From Paracamarosporium sp. OC-R06-R3 (Eukaryota; Ascomycota; Dothideomycetes; Pleosporales; Didymosphaeriaceae), in the NCBI GenBank assembly GCA_019828545.1, contig JACVRA010000113.1, forward strand, positions 186,001 to 250,000: a stretch of 64,000 bases of DNA, in the 5' to 3' direction. Positions 23,395-33,823 of the stretch are shown piece by piece. Numbering within the stretch: position 1 is the first letter of the stretch; the number at the start of each line of letters is the position of its first letter. The notes beneath the pieces were generated by a model that ran no database searches, was not told the DNA's origin, and saw only the letters and a list, made by a program, of their open reading frames with translations. The position numbers and the translations under genes were made by a program.

Positions 23395-23835
23395 CTTGGC
23401 TGAAGAGAGAAGAGAGAAGTGGTTGTGCTCACAAAAGCTGTCAGGAGGGACAAGATGCTCACAAAAGCTGGAGAGGTGTCGAACGAGAAGCTGTCGCAGG
23501 ATGAGAAGGTGTGCGAGGCTGAAGGGAAAAGGGCTTCAGAGGCGTCCAAGTCGAATATTTATGGGCAGCAAACGCAAACGCCAAGACCCTTCCGAATCGC
23601 CTAGAAAGCGTCACAACAATAGAGAACAATAGGAAAGGAAGGCAGGTGAAGGTGAGAGTGAGTGATGAAGACGCTTGTTCACCGGGTGACCACGAAACCT
23701 CAAGAACTTCGAATGACGCGGGCATGGAAAACACCAGAGAATGCATAAGATGAGGGAAGAGTTATATGTGACCAAGGAAAAAGTAGAAAGACAAAAAGAT
23801 AAGGGCAAACAGCCTGCCCGAAGCCAGAAAGGTAT
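23395..23835. other. Upstream region of the Pro-Ala-rich gene and 3' flank of the DDHD gene
   Basis: This is 441 bp between two minus-strand genes. It should hold the promoter of the gene starting at 23394. No separate gene is recognised. Confidence 0.45.
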
Positions 23836-26800
23836 CTATTGATCGTTCTTCTTGAAAACGCGGTGTCTAGCCAAGAGCTGGGATATCATAAAGTGGGAGA
23901 CGTCCTCGTCTGCCCAGTAAGAAAGATGGCTGGCAATGCTAGCGAGCAAAGAAATGTCAAACGCCTAAACGAGTCAGTATGGTGAGATTAGGGGTAACAA
24001 GCACGAAGCCAGGATGCGCTGAAGGAGTATAGTACTTACGCCCTCCTGAATGCTATAGTCAACCCTGCCATTTGTATTCAAAGCCCGTACCTTGCCCTCC
24101 TCCTTTTTAAGCTTCCTACTTCGTTCTTCCAACTCCTGCCATTCGAGGTCCTTCTCTATACTTTCAGTAGTGTCATCCTCCCTGCTCTTCCTTCGTTTCT
24201 GGAACCCGGCATACAAGGTCTCGATTTCGGAGTCAATCAGGGTGGGAGGATGTTCGCCGTCGTCACCAGGCCCGATGGGCTCTTCGCCTAGTCTGCGCTT
24301 TCGCTCTTCCAACATGAGGGCTCGGGCTGGATCTTCAACATTTGGTGCATTACCTACAGAGGCACCAGTGTTCGGGCCAACGGACAATGGGCGTGAAGAG
24401 CGTTGTCCATGTAGGTCGTTGCTCATCTTCGAAGCATCGTTGCCTGTGATGCCAAGACTGCGGTTTAGCAAGCCACTAGCAATGCCAGTGCTAACTGACG
24501 TCCAGAAATTGGTCACCCCTTGACCTAAGCTTGCCCCGATATTGGTTAATCCTTGCGTAGTAGGAGCACCAAAAAGGCCTCGCTTTGTGTAGGGCAACGG
24601 TTGAGCCTTGAGGGAGGACATTGCAGGCGAGATCAGAGGCTCGAGTCGGTAGCTGATAGGATCTGTAGGGTGGAAGATATTGAACAATTGCTTGCACAGA
24701 GGCGATGAGATGATGAAGTCGTTGATACGAGTACGCTCGGACTGGGGTGAAAAAGGATCATCAAGTGGGCTGGCTGGCGTTTCTGGGGTAACGTATGAGG
24801 CAGATGGTCGCGCAGCAATCGTGCGTCCTTTGAGCATCTGGAAGAGCCCAATGGGCGATCCAAGCGCATAAAAGTCCTCTACTTCGAAATCTAGCTTTAT
24901 GCCTTCTTCGGTAGCACGTCGTGCTTTGCTTGAGTGAGAGGATTTTGACCTGGGATCTTTCTGTTGACAAAGAATATCAAACATGATGGCGGAACCTAAA
25001 GAGTGGCCAACAAGACTGATCTTTCCATTGAACGACGGGTTGCGCTCTTTAAACAATCGATAGATGCGATTTAGTTCCTTTACAACGACCCGAGAAATGT
25101 GGCCCTTATACGCGGGGCTTTGGTAGAGAAGAATATCAAGTGCAAGATCTGTCAGTAGATTGCGCACTGCCGGTACACCTTCGACGGTGATGTCTTCCAG
25201 ATTTGGATATTCGTGATCATCAAAGTCAAGGTCCCCTAGGTCGTGCTCCTTGCGGTTGTGCTTCAAACTCTGCTGAGGGAAATCGAGCAAATGACGCCAA
25301 CATATCGGTAGTACTTGGATTCGACTGTTCTTTGTCTCCTTGTCCACGTCGGAGTTCAATGCCTGCAGATCTGGTGAATTGGAGTAAACAGCCTTCAGGG
25401 ACTTGCGCAGCGAATTGACATCATGAACAAAGTTGACACTTTCCATACGCATACCAAGCCGTTGGCCGATGCCGTGCGTGACAAGGAGTAAATGCTCGAT
25501 CTCTCGACCCTGTTCGTCCTTGTTCTGGTCCTTGTAATCTTCTCGCATCTCCTTCTCTTCCCGTTTCCTGACTTCTTCTTCCTGTCGCTCGGAATTATCA
25601 GACTGAGTAGAGATGATGAGTGATGATAGTTGCCGCTCAAGATTCTTTCTTCGGGTTTCAGATGGAGAAGACTCTCGTCCGCGCTCTTCGCCATCGCTTT
25701 CCACATCTGAAGCGGTCTCGGACCCGGAACCGGTACGCCTCCCGTAATCGGATCCGTAGGCGAGCGATGGAGTTACCGGTCGTTCAGTCTCTTTCTTATT
25801 CGTCGCCTCTTTGTTCGTCTTAGCTCCTTTCTTTTCGGCCGGATCGACATAACCACGGACGTATTTTTGGCCTGCGAAGTGTGCGGCACCTGCGAATCTC
25901 TGGTACAAGGTACTTCCCATACGTGACCACATGTCATCTGTGAGTATGTATGCGGTCATATCATCTTGGTAAGTAACTACCGAGTTCATATGGGAGCCAA
26001 ATAAACGGTAAGACCTGGAGTTTTCATCTGGTGGCGTTGCAGTGTCAGTCGTCGCTGTGGAATGAGAAGGCTCTCTGTTGGTTTCGGCCCTTAGGTTGTC
26101 AAAAGACGACTTGGGGGTCACAGGATTCGATGTAGAGTCCCGGTGGTTCAGTCTTCCAAGCTCTTTCCGGTAGTCATCATCGATCTTTGTGTTCATCGAA
26201 GCCGGACGCGCGCGTGGCTGGGAAGTGGAACGCTTCTCTGGTGGCTTCGCGAACCTCCACGGCTTGACCTTGAGATATCCCTCCTCTAATTGTGTCGCCA
26301 GGTGCTCGTCACAGGGTTCACCGTCTGGTGTAAACCAAGTGCCCCGTTTGACGTCGTAGACTGGTCCGAGCCAATATGCGGGAGAAAGCTCTCGCGTTTC
26401 GATTTCGACGTCGAAGAGATAATCCTCGTTCACCGACACCTTTGTACTCGTCTCAGGCTCCGTGCCCAAACTGGCCTGGTCTGTTCCAGGAGGACTGATT
26501 ATGCCTCGGCGTGTCTCGGCGGCCTCAGCTTCGGCGGCTGTTTTTTGGAAGGCGCTCTCAATGGAGCGCGAGTCTTGGAACGAAAAAGAAATCCATTTCT
26601 TGGGCCGTGGGACGGGCTTGTCAGGCACAACGGCGTTGGAGGCGAAAGGCTTGCGCTTTGGGACCTGACGGCATGTAAGAAGCACGTTGTATTGGGCTAC
26701 AGCAAGAGCTACTTACGTCTACAGCATGGAACCACCTCACGACCAGCGGCGGACAGTCCTGTGGGTATCTCTTGAGGCTGAGCCTGTGCCGCCGATTCAC

Positions 26801-27031
26801 CATGTGGTCTCCGCCCCGCTGCGTGCCCACGCCATCAGCCGCCGCCTTGTCCCTGTCCTTTTCCCTTTCTTTTTCCCTTTCTTTTTCCTTGTCCTTGTCC
26901 CTGTCGTCTTCCACCTTCTTGGGGGTCTTGGGGGTGTTCGGCGGTTTGGGCGTACCGCTGCGCGAACCCCACGGGGAGAGGGCGTTGATCCCAACCGACA
27001 AAAAGCCGGGCTTGGTTTCCGGCGTGGACAT
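23836..27031 (-). CDS. DDHD-domain phospholipase (PA-PLA1 family)
   Basis: Three exons (26717-27031, 24040-26664, 23836-23964) give 1022 residues, all joins in phase 0. The N-terminal part is charged, with a Lys/Glu/Asp/Arg run at about 50-70, followed by the WFHAVD/VPKRKP junction across intron 1. The lipase signature GHSLG has its nucleophile at about Ser660. A DDHD-type C-terminal region follows, and its final segment (QEGAFDISLLASIASHLS...) is completed only by the last small exon. Family members cleave acyl chains from phosphatidic acid and related lipids at ER, Golgi or mitochondria. The frame stays open upstream of the chosen ATG to 27319 with an Arg-rich, Asp/Glu-poor stretch but no ATG. 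An additional upstream exon encoding a mitochondrial-type leader is possible. Confidence 0.88.
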
Positions 27032-27391
27032 CCTGTCGAAGGGGGGCCCGCTGCGGCCTCGGAGGACTTGACTGAGCCAGCTCTTGTGTCGATGCTGCGG
27101 CGTGACCAGGCAGCGTTTTGGTGCGGCGAGCTGGCCGAGGCCGAAGATGCGTCGACAGGCCAATGTGGAGAAAGCGGAGCGCAGACAAGACAAGGAGGGA
27201 CCAGGTGAGGTATCGCGTAGTCCAGCGGTTGCGGCGTATATGGACTTGCAGCGTGCCTTGCATGCCCGCCATACGTCGCGTTGCCTGCCTGTCGTCACCA
27301 GCACGGGCCGCTCGGCCTAGCGTCAGCTTGGTGGGGCCGGAATGTATACATCCTTCTCTGCTCTGCCGACTGCATCTCTGCACGATTCCAC
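27032..27391. promoter_or_regulatory. Divergent promoter between DDHD lipase and Zn2Cys6 regulator
   Basis: This is 360 bp between two head-to-head starts. Part of it stays open in the DDHD frame (see that entry), so it may also be 5' coding sequence. Confidence 0.5.
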
Positions 27392-30300
27392 ATGGTAAGC
27401 TCCCGTGTTTGCCTGCATGATGCCGTGCTGAATCCCTGGAAAGGCTCTCAACCCCATAGCGTGTGAGCACTGCCGCACCAAAAAGTGCAAATGTGACCGG
27501 AAACTGTTTGCAACGTCCTACCTTACGCCAACGTGCGGAGCTGATCGTGCATAGCCCATACTGTTCCCAATGTCAGGCTTTGTCTCTGCTTTGCCGCTAC
27601 GCCGAGGGCGGCAAAAGGGGCATTCCTGCAGCTTACATCAACAGCTTGGAGGATAGACTTGCCGAAACCGAGGCCGCTTTGTTTTCAGCTTTGACGACCA
27701 TCGAGTCGATTGACCACGCTGGGCTGGGCCGGTTGCTCGTGAACATCTCAGGTCCCGTCTTGCGCGAGCGCTCCAAGATAGAAAAGCAAGATGAGTGGAA
27801 ACGCCTCCCTTTACGATCAGGCGAGCAGCTTCAAATGTGGTTCGATGAGAAGTCGCGATTGGAGTACCAGGTACAGCGGCAGCCGAGTGGGCATTCTTTC
27901 TTGAACGCGCAATCTCAGCTCATGCGAAGCGTGGAACCCAGAAGTAGTGAAGCTGTGGAGGTTGTGGAGGTTGTGGAGACTCCTGTAGAGCCTGCATCCT
28001 CACAAGCTGCTGCAGCACCACACGCAGCTACTCAGCTACAAGACTCGATTCAATGGAGAAACTATTTCTAAGCTACGAGAATCGAAGTCACTGACTGACA
28101 GTAGCTTCAGTCGAGAACATCCAGTTCCGCGAGTGGATGGTAGTCATGAGCCCTCGCGCTATTCTGCTCTGGTCAACCTCATGAATCGCCTACAAATGCG
28201 GGGATTTGATCCTCCACTTCTCATCCGAGCCGTCACCCGCATCAGCACCCAAGTGCACAAAACCACGCACGGCGCAGAACTTTCTCTGTAGCATGGAGCC
28301 TCGCGACAGAGACTCGGATTCAGCTACAGAGGGCGACGAGCGACCCTCCAAGAGGAAAAGGTACAATGCTGCAACATCCTTCCTGCCTCGCGAAGTTGGG
28401 TTGATGCGCAGTGTTCCTGGCGACAAGTTCTCAAGCTTTGTCGGCAGTTCAAGCGGTGTCTACTTTATTCGCTCTGTTTATAGCGCATTCCGCTCGCATC
28501 CCAATCCTACGGCTGCAGTACCATCTCCAGGAAGTGACATGGTTCCGGGTGAGGATGATCATCTACACTCAGCATCTCCTGGTGTCTCCAAGCGTTTATG
28601 GCGGATTGACGAATTGCATAATCAGGGATATTCAGCGGTCACCTTCCAGAACCTTGTGGACTGGAGCAGAAGCTACTTTGCAAATTGGCATCCAGCTTAT
28701 CCATTTCTTCATGCCCCAGCCATCCTAGAGTACTTCGAGAGGCTGTCACAAGGCCAAGATAGAAGAGGACCCGTCATCTCAGATTCTGAGTTTACCATCC
28801 TACGGGCCATGATGTCCATCTCTCTCGCGGATCGACGCCAATGCCAATCCGAGAACGAAGAACCGTATCCCGCAGAATTTGTATTCCAGTCTTACGATGA
28901 AGCGATCAACAGTGTCCAGTATGCATTCTCGCAGCCAGTCTCAATGCAGTCTCTCCAAGCAGCCCTCAGTGTGCAACTTTTCCTTGTTTCGATGCTTCGG
29001 TTCAACGCTGCATCTCGTCTTGGAGGACTCATCATCCGCATGGCTCTTCAAATGGGTCTTCATCGTTGCCCCCAAAGGTATCCTTCTTTCTCGCTAGCTC
29101 AAAGAGAGATTCGACAACGCGTGTTTTTTTCAATGTATTGTATCGACCGTTTCATTTGCCAATCAACCGGACTTCCACTCAGCCTTCGCGACGACGACAT
29201 CGACGGTAAGCAGACGCAGGCTGCTAGTAAAAACAACACACTAATCAAGAATATTCGGTACATAGTCTGTTATCTGAGTCTCGAGCATCACGCAGGTGGA
29301 CAATGTTCCACAGGTGAGGTTTCGTGCACCATGTACACTTGTGTTTCTGACAACCAACAGATAGTCGCTTGCGATTGTTGGAGTTCCTTTCTCGTCATTG
29401 TCATATTAGAGGAGAGATCATGGAATTCAAACACAAGTCCATTCAGCATGCTCAACGGGAGACAGACCAAGCTGTTGTCATTACTTCGAAACTCGCAAAG
29501 CTCGCAAACGATGTCGACGAGTTCATTGACTCGGATGAGAGCGACCCTCCAACACTATCACAATTTCATAACACACTCCTCAAGGTACTATATCATGAGT
29601 CAGTGATATCTCTAAATCGTCCCATCATTGCGTCCAATAGAAGTGGTTCGACATACGAGGCTGCTCTGCAACAATGCATTGGATCGGCCCGCTCAATTAT
29701 TACCCTATTGTACAGCGCCATCGAAGCTAGCTTTAACGGAAGGCAAATTTCATTCAACCTGCTCTGGCCTTCGTTCACCTGGTAAGTGAACAGTGTTCTT
29801 ATGTTTCATCTGAGTGTTACTGACGATTCTTCAATCTTAGGGCTGTTTGGATGAGCACTTTTATCTTGTTTCATGCAGCCTATACGAAACACGTATCAAT
29901 AGCTATGGTGTCAAGGTCAGTACATATTGCTATACACGCAGCTCGCTTAGCTCACATGTCACACAGATTGGCGGACAGAAGTCTCAGAATATTAGAACAC
30001 CTAGCGCGTAGAGGAAGCGTATGGCCTGAAGCCTGTGGGGCAGCCATTAAAGACCTACGAACACGACTAATGTGCAACCCTGGTAACATACCAAGAGATG
30101 TTGGTATGAACAGATCCGATAGGTCACCTTCATATCCATATAATATATCGTATCCGCATTCCGTTCGGGACCCCAATGCTACATCAGCCGAGTCGCCTCA
30201 TGTTATCGCACGTACTCCGGGCCAGACGACGATGCCCCCACGATCAGGGTCTGCCCAAGAACGCAATATAGCAGTAGGCACTGATGCTGTCTCCTCAAAT

Positions 30301-30576
30301 CGTCCGGACGCTCGTACTGCTGCTACTGGACGGACACCAGGGGACTCATATAACTTCGAAAACGGATCTGGGCCAGCGGAAACTCATCTCAACGCTCAGT
30401 CAAGCGATCATGATCCTAGTGTTCCACTTATGGGCGATTTCTCGCACAGTGGCCCAACACTGAGAGAATCCTTCCAGTTTCCAAACAATGATGACCAGGA
30501 TCCTTTTGCCGGATTTGATATCCCATTCTGGCTTGGTCAGGATCAATATGCTGGGATGATCAATGAGTGGAGCTAG
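27392..30576 (+). CDS. Zn2Cys6 fungal-specific transcription factor, with an unresolved frame in the middle
   Basis: The zinc cluster is assembled from three pieces: an exon that is only the ATG (27392-27394), 27444-27505, and an exon from 27555. The result, Cys at 8, 11, 18, 25, 28 and 35 (x2, x6, x6, x2, x6), is a perfect Zn2Cys6 motif. A coiled-coil-like linker follows, then a fungal-specific regulatory domain (WHPAYPFLHAP, DRFICQSTGLPLSLRDDDID). Later exons join cleanly: up to 29205, 29266-29313, 29361-29781, 29841-29915 and 29967-30576. Between about 27985 and 28292 the coding frame moves twice. The first move could be an intron (27985-28027 or 28042). The second, near 28280, has no good intron and may be a frameshift. 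The product would bind CGG-type sites and could regulate the adjacent kinase/dehydrogenase pair (inference). Confidence 0.78.
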
Positions 30577-30833
30577 ACTAAGCAATTGTACCGGAAACAG
30601 GTGCATTGAATGGGCTTATCCGGTCAAGCCAATAGGCTACGAAAGAGTAGCATATGGGCAATATTTCATCGTGGGCCTGCCACATTATTTTGATGTCGTA
30701 TAACTTACCTCGGTGGCACCGCGCGCTTGTGTCACATTCATATATTCGATGTTCGATCTGTAAATGACCTTTTACCAATATGTACATATGTACAAGACTC
30801 GTTTTGGAGTTTCTAGAGCTTGAGATATCATCC

Positions 30834-31757
30834 TCAAATAACTTCCACTTTCTCAACACCCCTCTCCTTGTCCATAACGACCCTAACATGTCTCCCGCTC
30901 CCAGCTCCAAAGAATCCCTCCCGCAATCCGTTGAGGTACAGCTCGTACGCTGGCATATAACCCCTCACAAAAGCCCTCACACTTTCGTCCGACATGCCGG
31001 CCCCTTTGACTTTCCACATGGCATGCTCCTGCTGCAACCTCCACCGATACACATTCCTCAGATCCTCCGTATCTAAATGTACAAAGAAGTCGAAATGTTG
31101 AGGACCCATGAAGGTGTCGTTGTACTGAGCCAGATACCGATTTACTTCCTGGATGTGTGAGAGGTCGTGGTCGGGCAGCGTGACAATGCATTCTGGGTTG
31201 TCGTCTGCGGGAGCGGCTTTGGCGCCTTGGTGTTTTGCTTGCAAGGTCGAGTCTGGGAGAGAACGGAAGCCGACGCACCATCCCTCGAAGACGACAACGT
31301 CGGGCTTAGAGGTGCATCGTGGCCAGGTCTCACGCGGTGCACGGTCGCCTTCGCCGTTGAATCTGCTCTTGTCGAAGACGGGTATATCTACGCCTGCTGC
31401 GCTCTTGTCGTCCCAGTATCGCAGCGCTTGTAACGTATCGTGAGCTAGCTGTTGGTCGTGTGTTCCTGGCTGACCGCGTGTTCGGTATATCTTGTTACTT
31501 GGGTCTTGCTCCCTGCGCGCTATGAGGTTGTTGTGGGTGTGGTAGAAGTCATCTAGGGAGACGGTAATGGCATGCAGATCATGTTTTGAAGACAGTGTTT
31601 CTACTATTTTCCCTGCCCATGTTGACTTTCCGCTTCCTTGGAGGCCAGTGATTCCCAGGACGATTGGGTGGGGTGATTGTTGCTTGTGGACGTGGAATCT
31701 AGGAACCAGGAGTTCCAGGATGCGCTGGACGTTTGCATCTAAAGAAGACATTGTCAT
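30834..31757 (-). CDS. TDA10/YGR205W-like P-loop kinase (glycerate-kinase-like)
   Basis: A single exon of 307 residues with an ATG at 31757 (a second ATG lies two codons in). The Walker A motif GLQGSGKST is at residues 38-46. SLDDFYHTH (the acidic Walker B-like strand), RGQPGTHD, PVFDKSRFNGEGDR and VVFEGWCVGF follow, all in the order seen in yeast YGR205W/Tda10 and plant D-glycerate 3-kinase. Plant members phosphorylate D-glycerate to 3-phosphoglycerate; the substrate of the yeast protein is not established. The gene is head-to-head with a tartrate dehydrogenase, whose decarboxylation product can be D-glycerate, so glycerate is the favoured substrate here (inference). Confidence 0.9.
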   Translation of the reverse strand: MTMSSLDANVQRILELLVPRFHVHKQQSPHPIVLGITGLQGSGKSTWAGKIVETLSSKHDLHAITVSLDDFYHTHNNLIARREQDPSNKIYRTRGQPGTHDQQLAHDTLQALRYWDDKSAAGVDIPVFDKSRFNGEGDRAPRETWPRCTSKPDVVVFEGWCVGFRSLPDSTLQAKHQGAKAAPADDNPECIVTLPDHDLSHIQEVNRYLAQYNDTFMGPQHFDFFVHLDTEDLRNVYRWRLQQEHAMWKVKGAGMSDESVRAFVRGYMPAYELYLNGLREGFFGAGSGRHVRVVMDKERGVEKVEVI

Positions 31758-32133
31758 ATGTCGTATTAATAGAATATGACGAGCTGGATTCTACACCTAT
31801 CTGATGGGGACAGACTGTGGATTAACAACTGTAGCTGGTAACGTGACCCGTGGCATCTGGGACTAGTTACCCGCCGAGTCCCTGGTCTGTGGGGTCGCAC
31901 ATTGTAACTCCGGCGCCGCGAACAAGACTGTTACCCGGCCTTTCTTTCTGCGGCGAACCCCGCTGGTCCCCGCTCTCAGAGCCGCAACCGGTGACTCTCA
32001 TAGGTAATTGCTCTTTAATGTTGCGCGTGTGGTGAGCGCGAGATCGAAATATAAACGTGACGTGAATCTTCGTCCTATTGCCTATCCTCAGACTGCCATC
32101 CAGTTGCCCTTTTCCCAAATTCCACAAATCACT
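31758..32133. promoter_or_regulatory. Bidirectional promoter of kinase and tartrate dehydrogenase
   Basis: This is 376 bp between the two start codons. The middle is GC-rich with several CCGG and CGG triplets, including a CGG-N6-CCG inverted pair at 31951-31962 listed separately. A shared promoter fits co-regulation. Confidence 0.6.
31951..31962. promoter_or_regulatory. CGG-N6-CCG inverted triplet, candidate Zn2Cys6 binding site
   Basis: CGG at 31951-31953 and CCG at 31960-31962 are separated by six bases. Inverted CGG triplets with a fixed spacer are the known recognition pattern of many dimeric Zn2Cys6 proteins. One such pair can occur by chance in GC-rich DNA. Confidence 0.4.
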
Positions 32134-33407
32134 ATGTCGCCCATTGCTGTTCACCGCAAGTACTCCATCGCGACGATGGGGGCTGATGGTATCGGTCCCG
32201 AAGTTGTCGATGCAAGCGTACAGGTAATGAAGAAGTTGGTAGAGTTGGACGGCTCCTTCGAGCTCGTATTTGAGAACTTCGACTGGAGTACCGATACATT
32301 CAAGAAAACGGGAAAATACATCCCAGATGGGGGACTTGATGCGCTCAAGAAACATGATGCAATACTTTTCGGTGCTGTGGGCGCCCCTGGTGAGTCCGAC
32401 GACAGCTAAAATTATCAATTCCGCTTATGTCCATTCAGACGTACCCGACCACATTTCCCTTTGGGGTCTACGATTAGCCATCTGCCAACCATTCCAGCAA
32501 TACGCCAATGTCCGTCCTACAAAGATCTTCCGCGGGACGTCATCCCCTCTGCGGAAAGCCGAACATGGCGATTTGGACTGGGTTATCATCCGTGAGAACA
32601 GTGAAGGAGAGTATGCAGGCCAAGGTGGGCGATCACATCGCGGGCAACCGTGGGAGACAGCAACCGAAGTAGCCATTTTCTCAAGACACGGTGTTGAGCG
32701 CATCATGCGGTTTGCATTCGAATCTGCTCAAAAGAGACCGAGGAAGCTACTCACAGTCGTCACTAAGAGCAACGCACAAAGGAACGGCATGGTGCTTTGG
32801 GACGAGGTGGCTGCTGAGGTTGCAAAGGACTTCCCGGATGTTAAGTGGGACAAGATGCTTGTGGATGCCATGACTTGTCGCATGGTTCTTGATCCGAAGT
32901 CATTAGATACCATAGTTGCTACCAATCTCGTGAGTGCTTTCGCCTCGATGCATTTTATCGCTGCTTTCGCATACTGACAACAAGCAGCACGCCGATATTC
33001 TTTCCGACCTCGCTGCTGCGCTTGCTGGCTCGATCGGCATCGCACCCACTAGCAACCTCGACCCTACGCGACAGAATCCCAGGTAAGATTCCCTGCATAC
33101 CTCCAATAGGATTTATAGACTGATTATTCTCAACAGTATGTTCGAGCCTATACACGGCTCTGCCTTTGATATCACAGGGAAAGGCGTTGCAAACCCAGTC
33201 GCAACATTCTGGACAGCTTCCGAGATGTTGACCTGGCTAGGTGAAGAAGAAGCGGCTAAGAAGATGATGGATGCAGTCGAGGCGGTAACAGAACGGGGTA
33301 TCGCCACCCGCGACCTCGGTGGCTCGTCTGGGACAAAAGAAGTCACTGATGCCGTGTGTCTGGAATTGGAAAGGGTGTATGGCGCGGTATCAGCCAAGAA
33401 GGCTTGA
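32134..33407 (+). CDS. Tartrate dehydrogenase/decarboxylase (isocitrate/isopropylmalate dehydrogenase family)
   Basis: Exons 32134-32389, 32439-32929, 32988-33082 and 33137-33407 give 370 residues with all phases agreeing. Family landmarks in order: GADGIGPEVV at the N-terminus, LFGAVGAP, the WVIIRENSEGEYAGQGG loop, the catalytic-region KSNAQRNGMVLW (Lys), the metal-binding Asp region VDAMTCRMVLDP and HADILSDLAAALAGSIGIAP, and MFEPIHGSAFDITGKGVANP. The ENSEGEYAGQGG form and the short length match tartrate/malate-type members rather than isopropylmalate dehydrogenase. The bacterial enzyme oxidises tartrate with NAD and decarboxylates meso-tartrate to D-glycerate (established). Divergent from the TDA10-like kinase. 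Confidence 0.9.
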
Positions 33408-33823
33408 AGATATGGCGTGCGTTTGTAGAGGTATGTAGCCGTTGATGTTGTTCCTTTTCCAACTTGAATACCGGTAGCGTGGAGGTACGGGAAAGCATCC
33501 CGAAAGTGAGCTTTTGTCGAAGCCGTGGCCTCGAGCACCAATCACTAGTTCGTTCCAACGAAGTCAGATACTCCGTTAATAGAAAAACTTGACTAGTCTC
33601 GGTGACACCAATTATAAATACAGATCACTGGTCCAAACGCATAATTGCAGTCCAATAATAATAATTTACAAATCCTCTAAAATATGCGAGGACTCCTGAG
33701 CAAAGTCCTGTCAAACTTACGACAGTGAGCCGACTCGTTGTTAGTATTAGTTACCTATATAACCTCACGATAAGGGACCAAATATTCACATAGCAATGAA
33801 AGATACATGGTGCTACTCTATGC
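33408..33823. other. Convergent intergenic interval
   Basis: This lies between the 3' ends of the tartrate dehydrogenase and P450 genes. It is AT-rich, with a TAATAATAAT run near 33655. No gene is seen. Confidence 0.5.
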
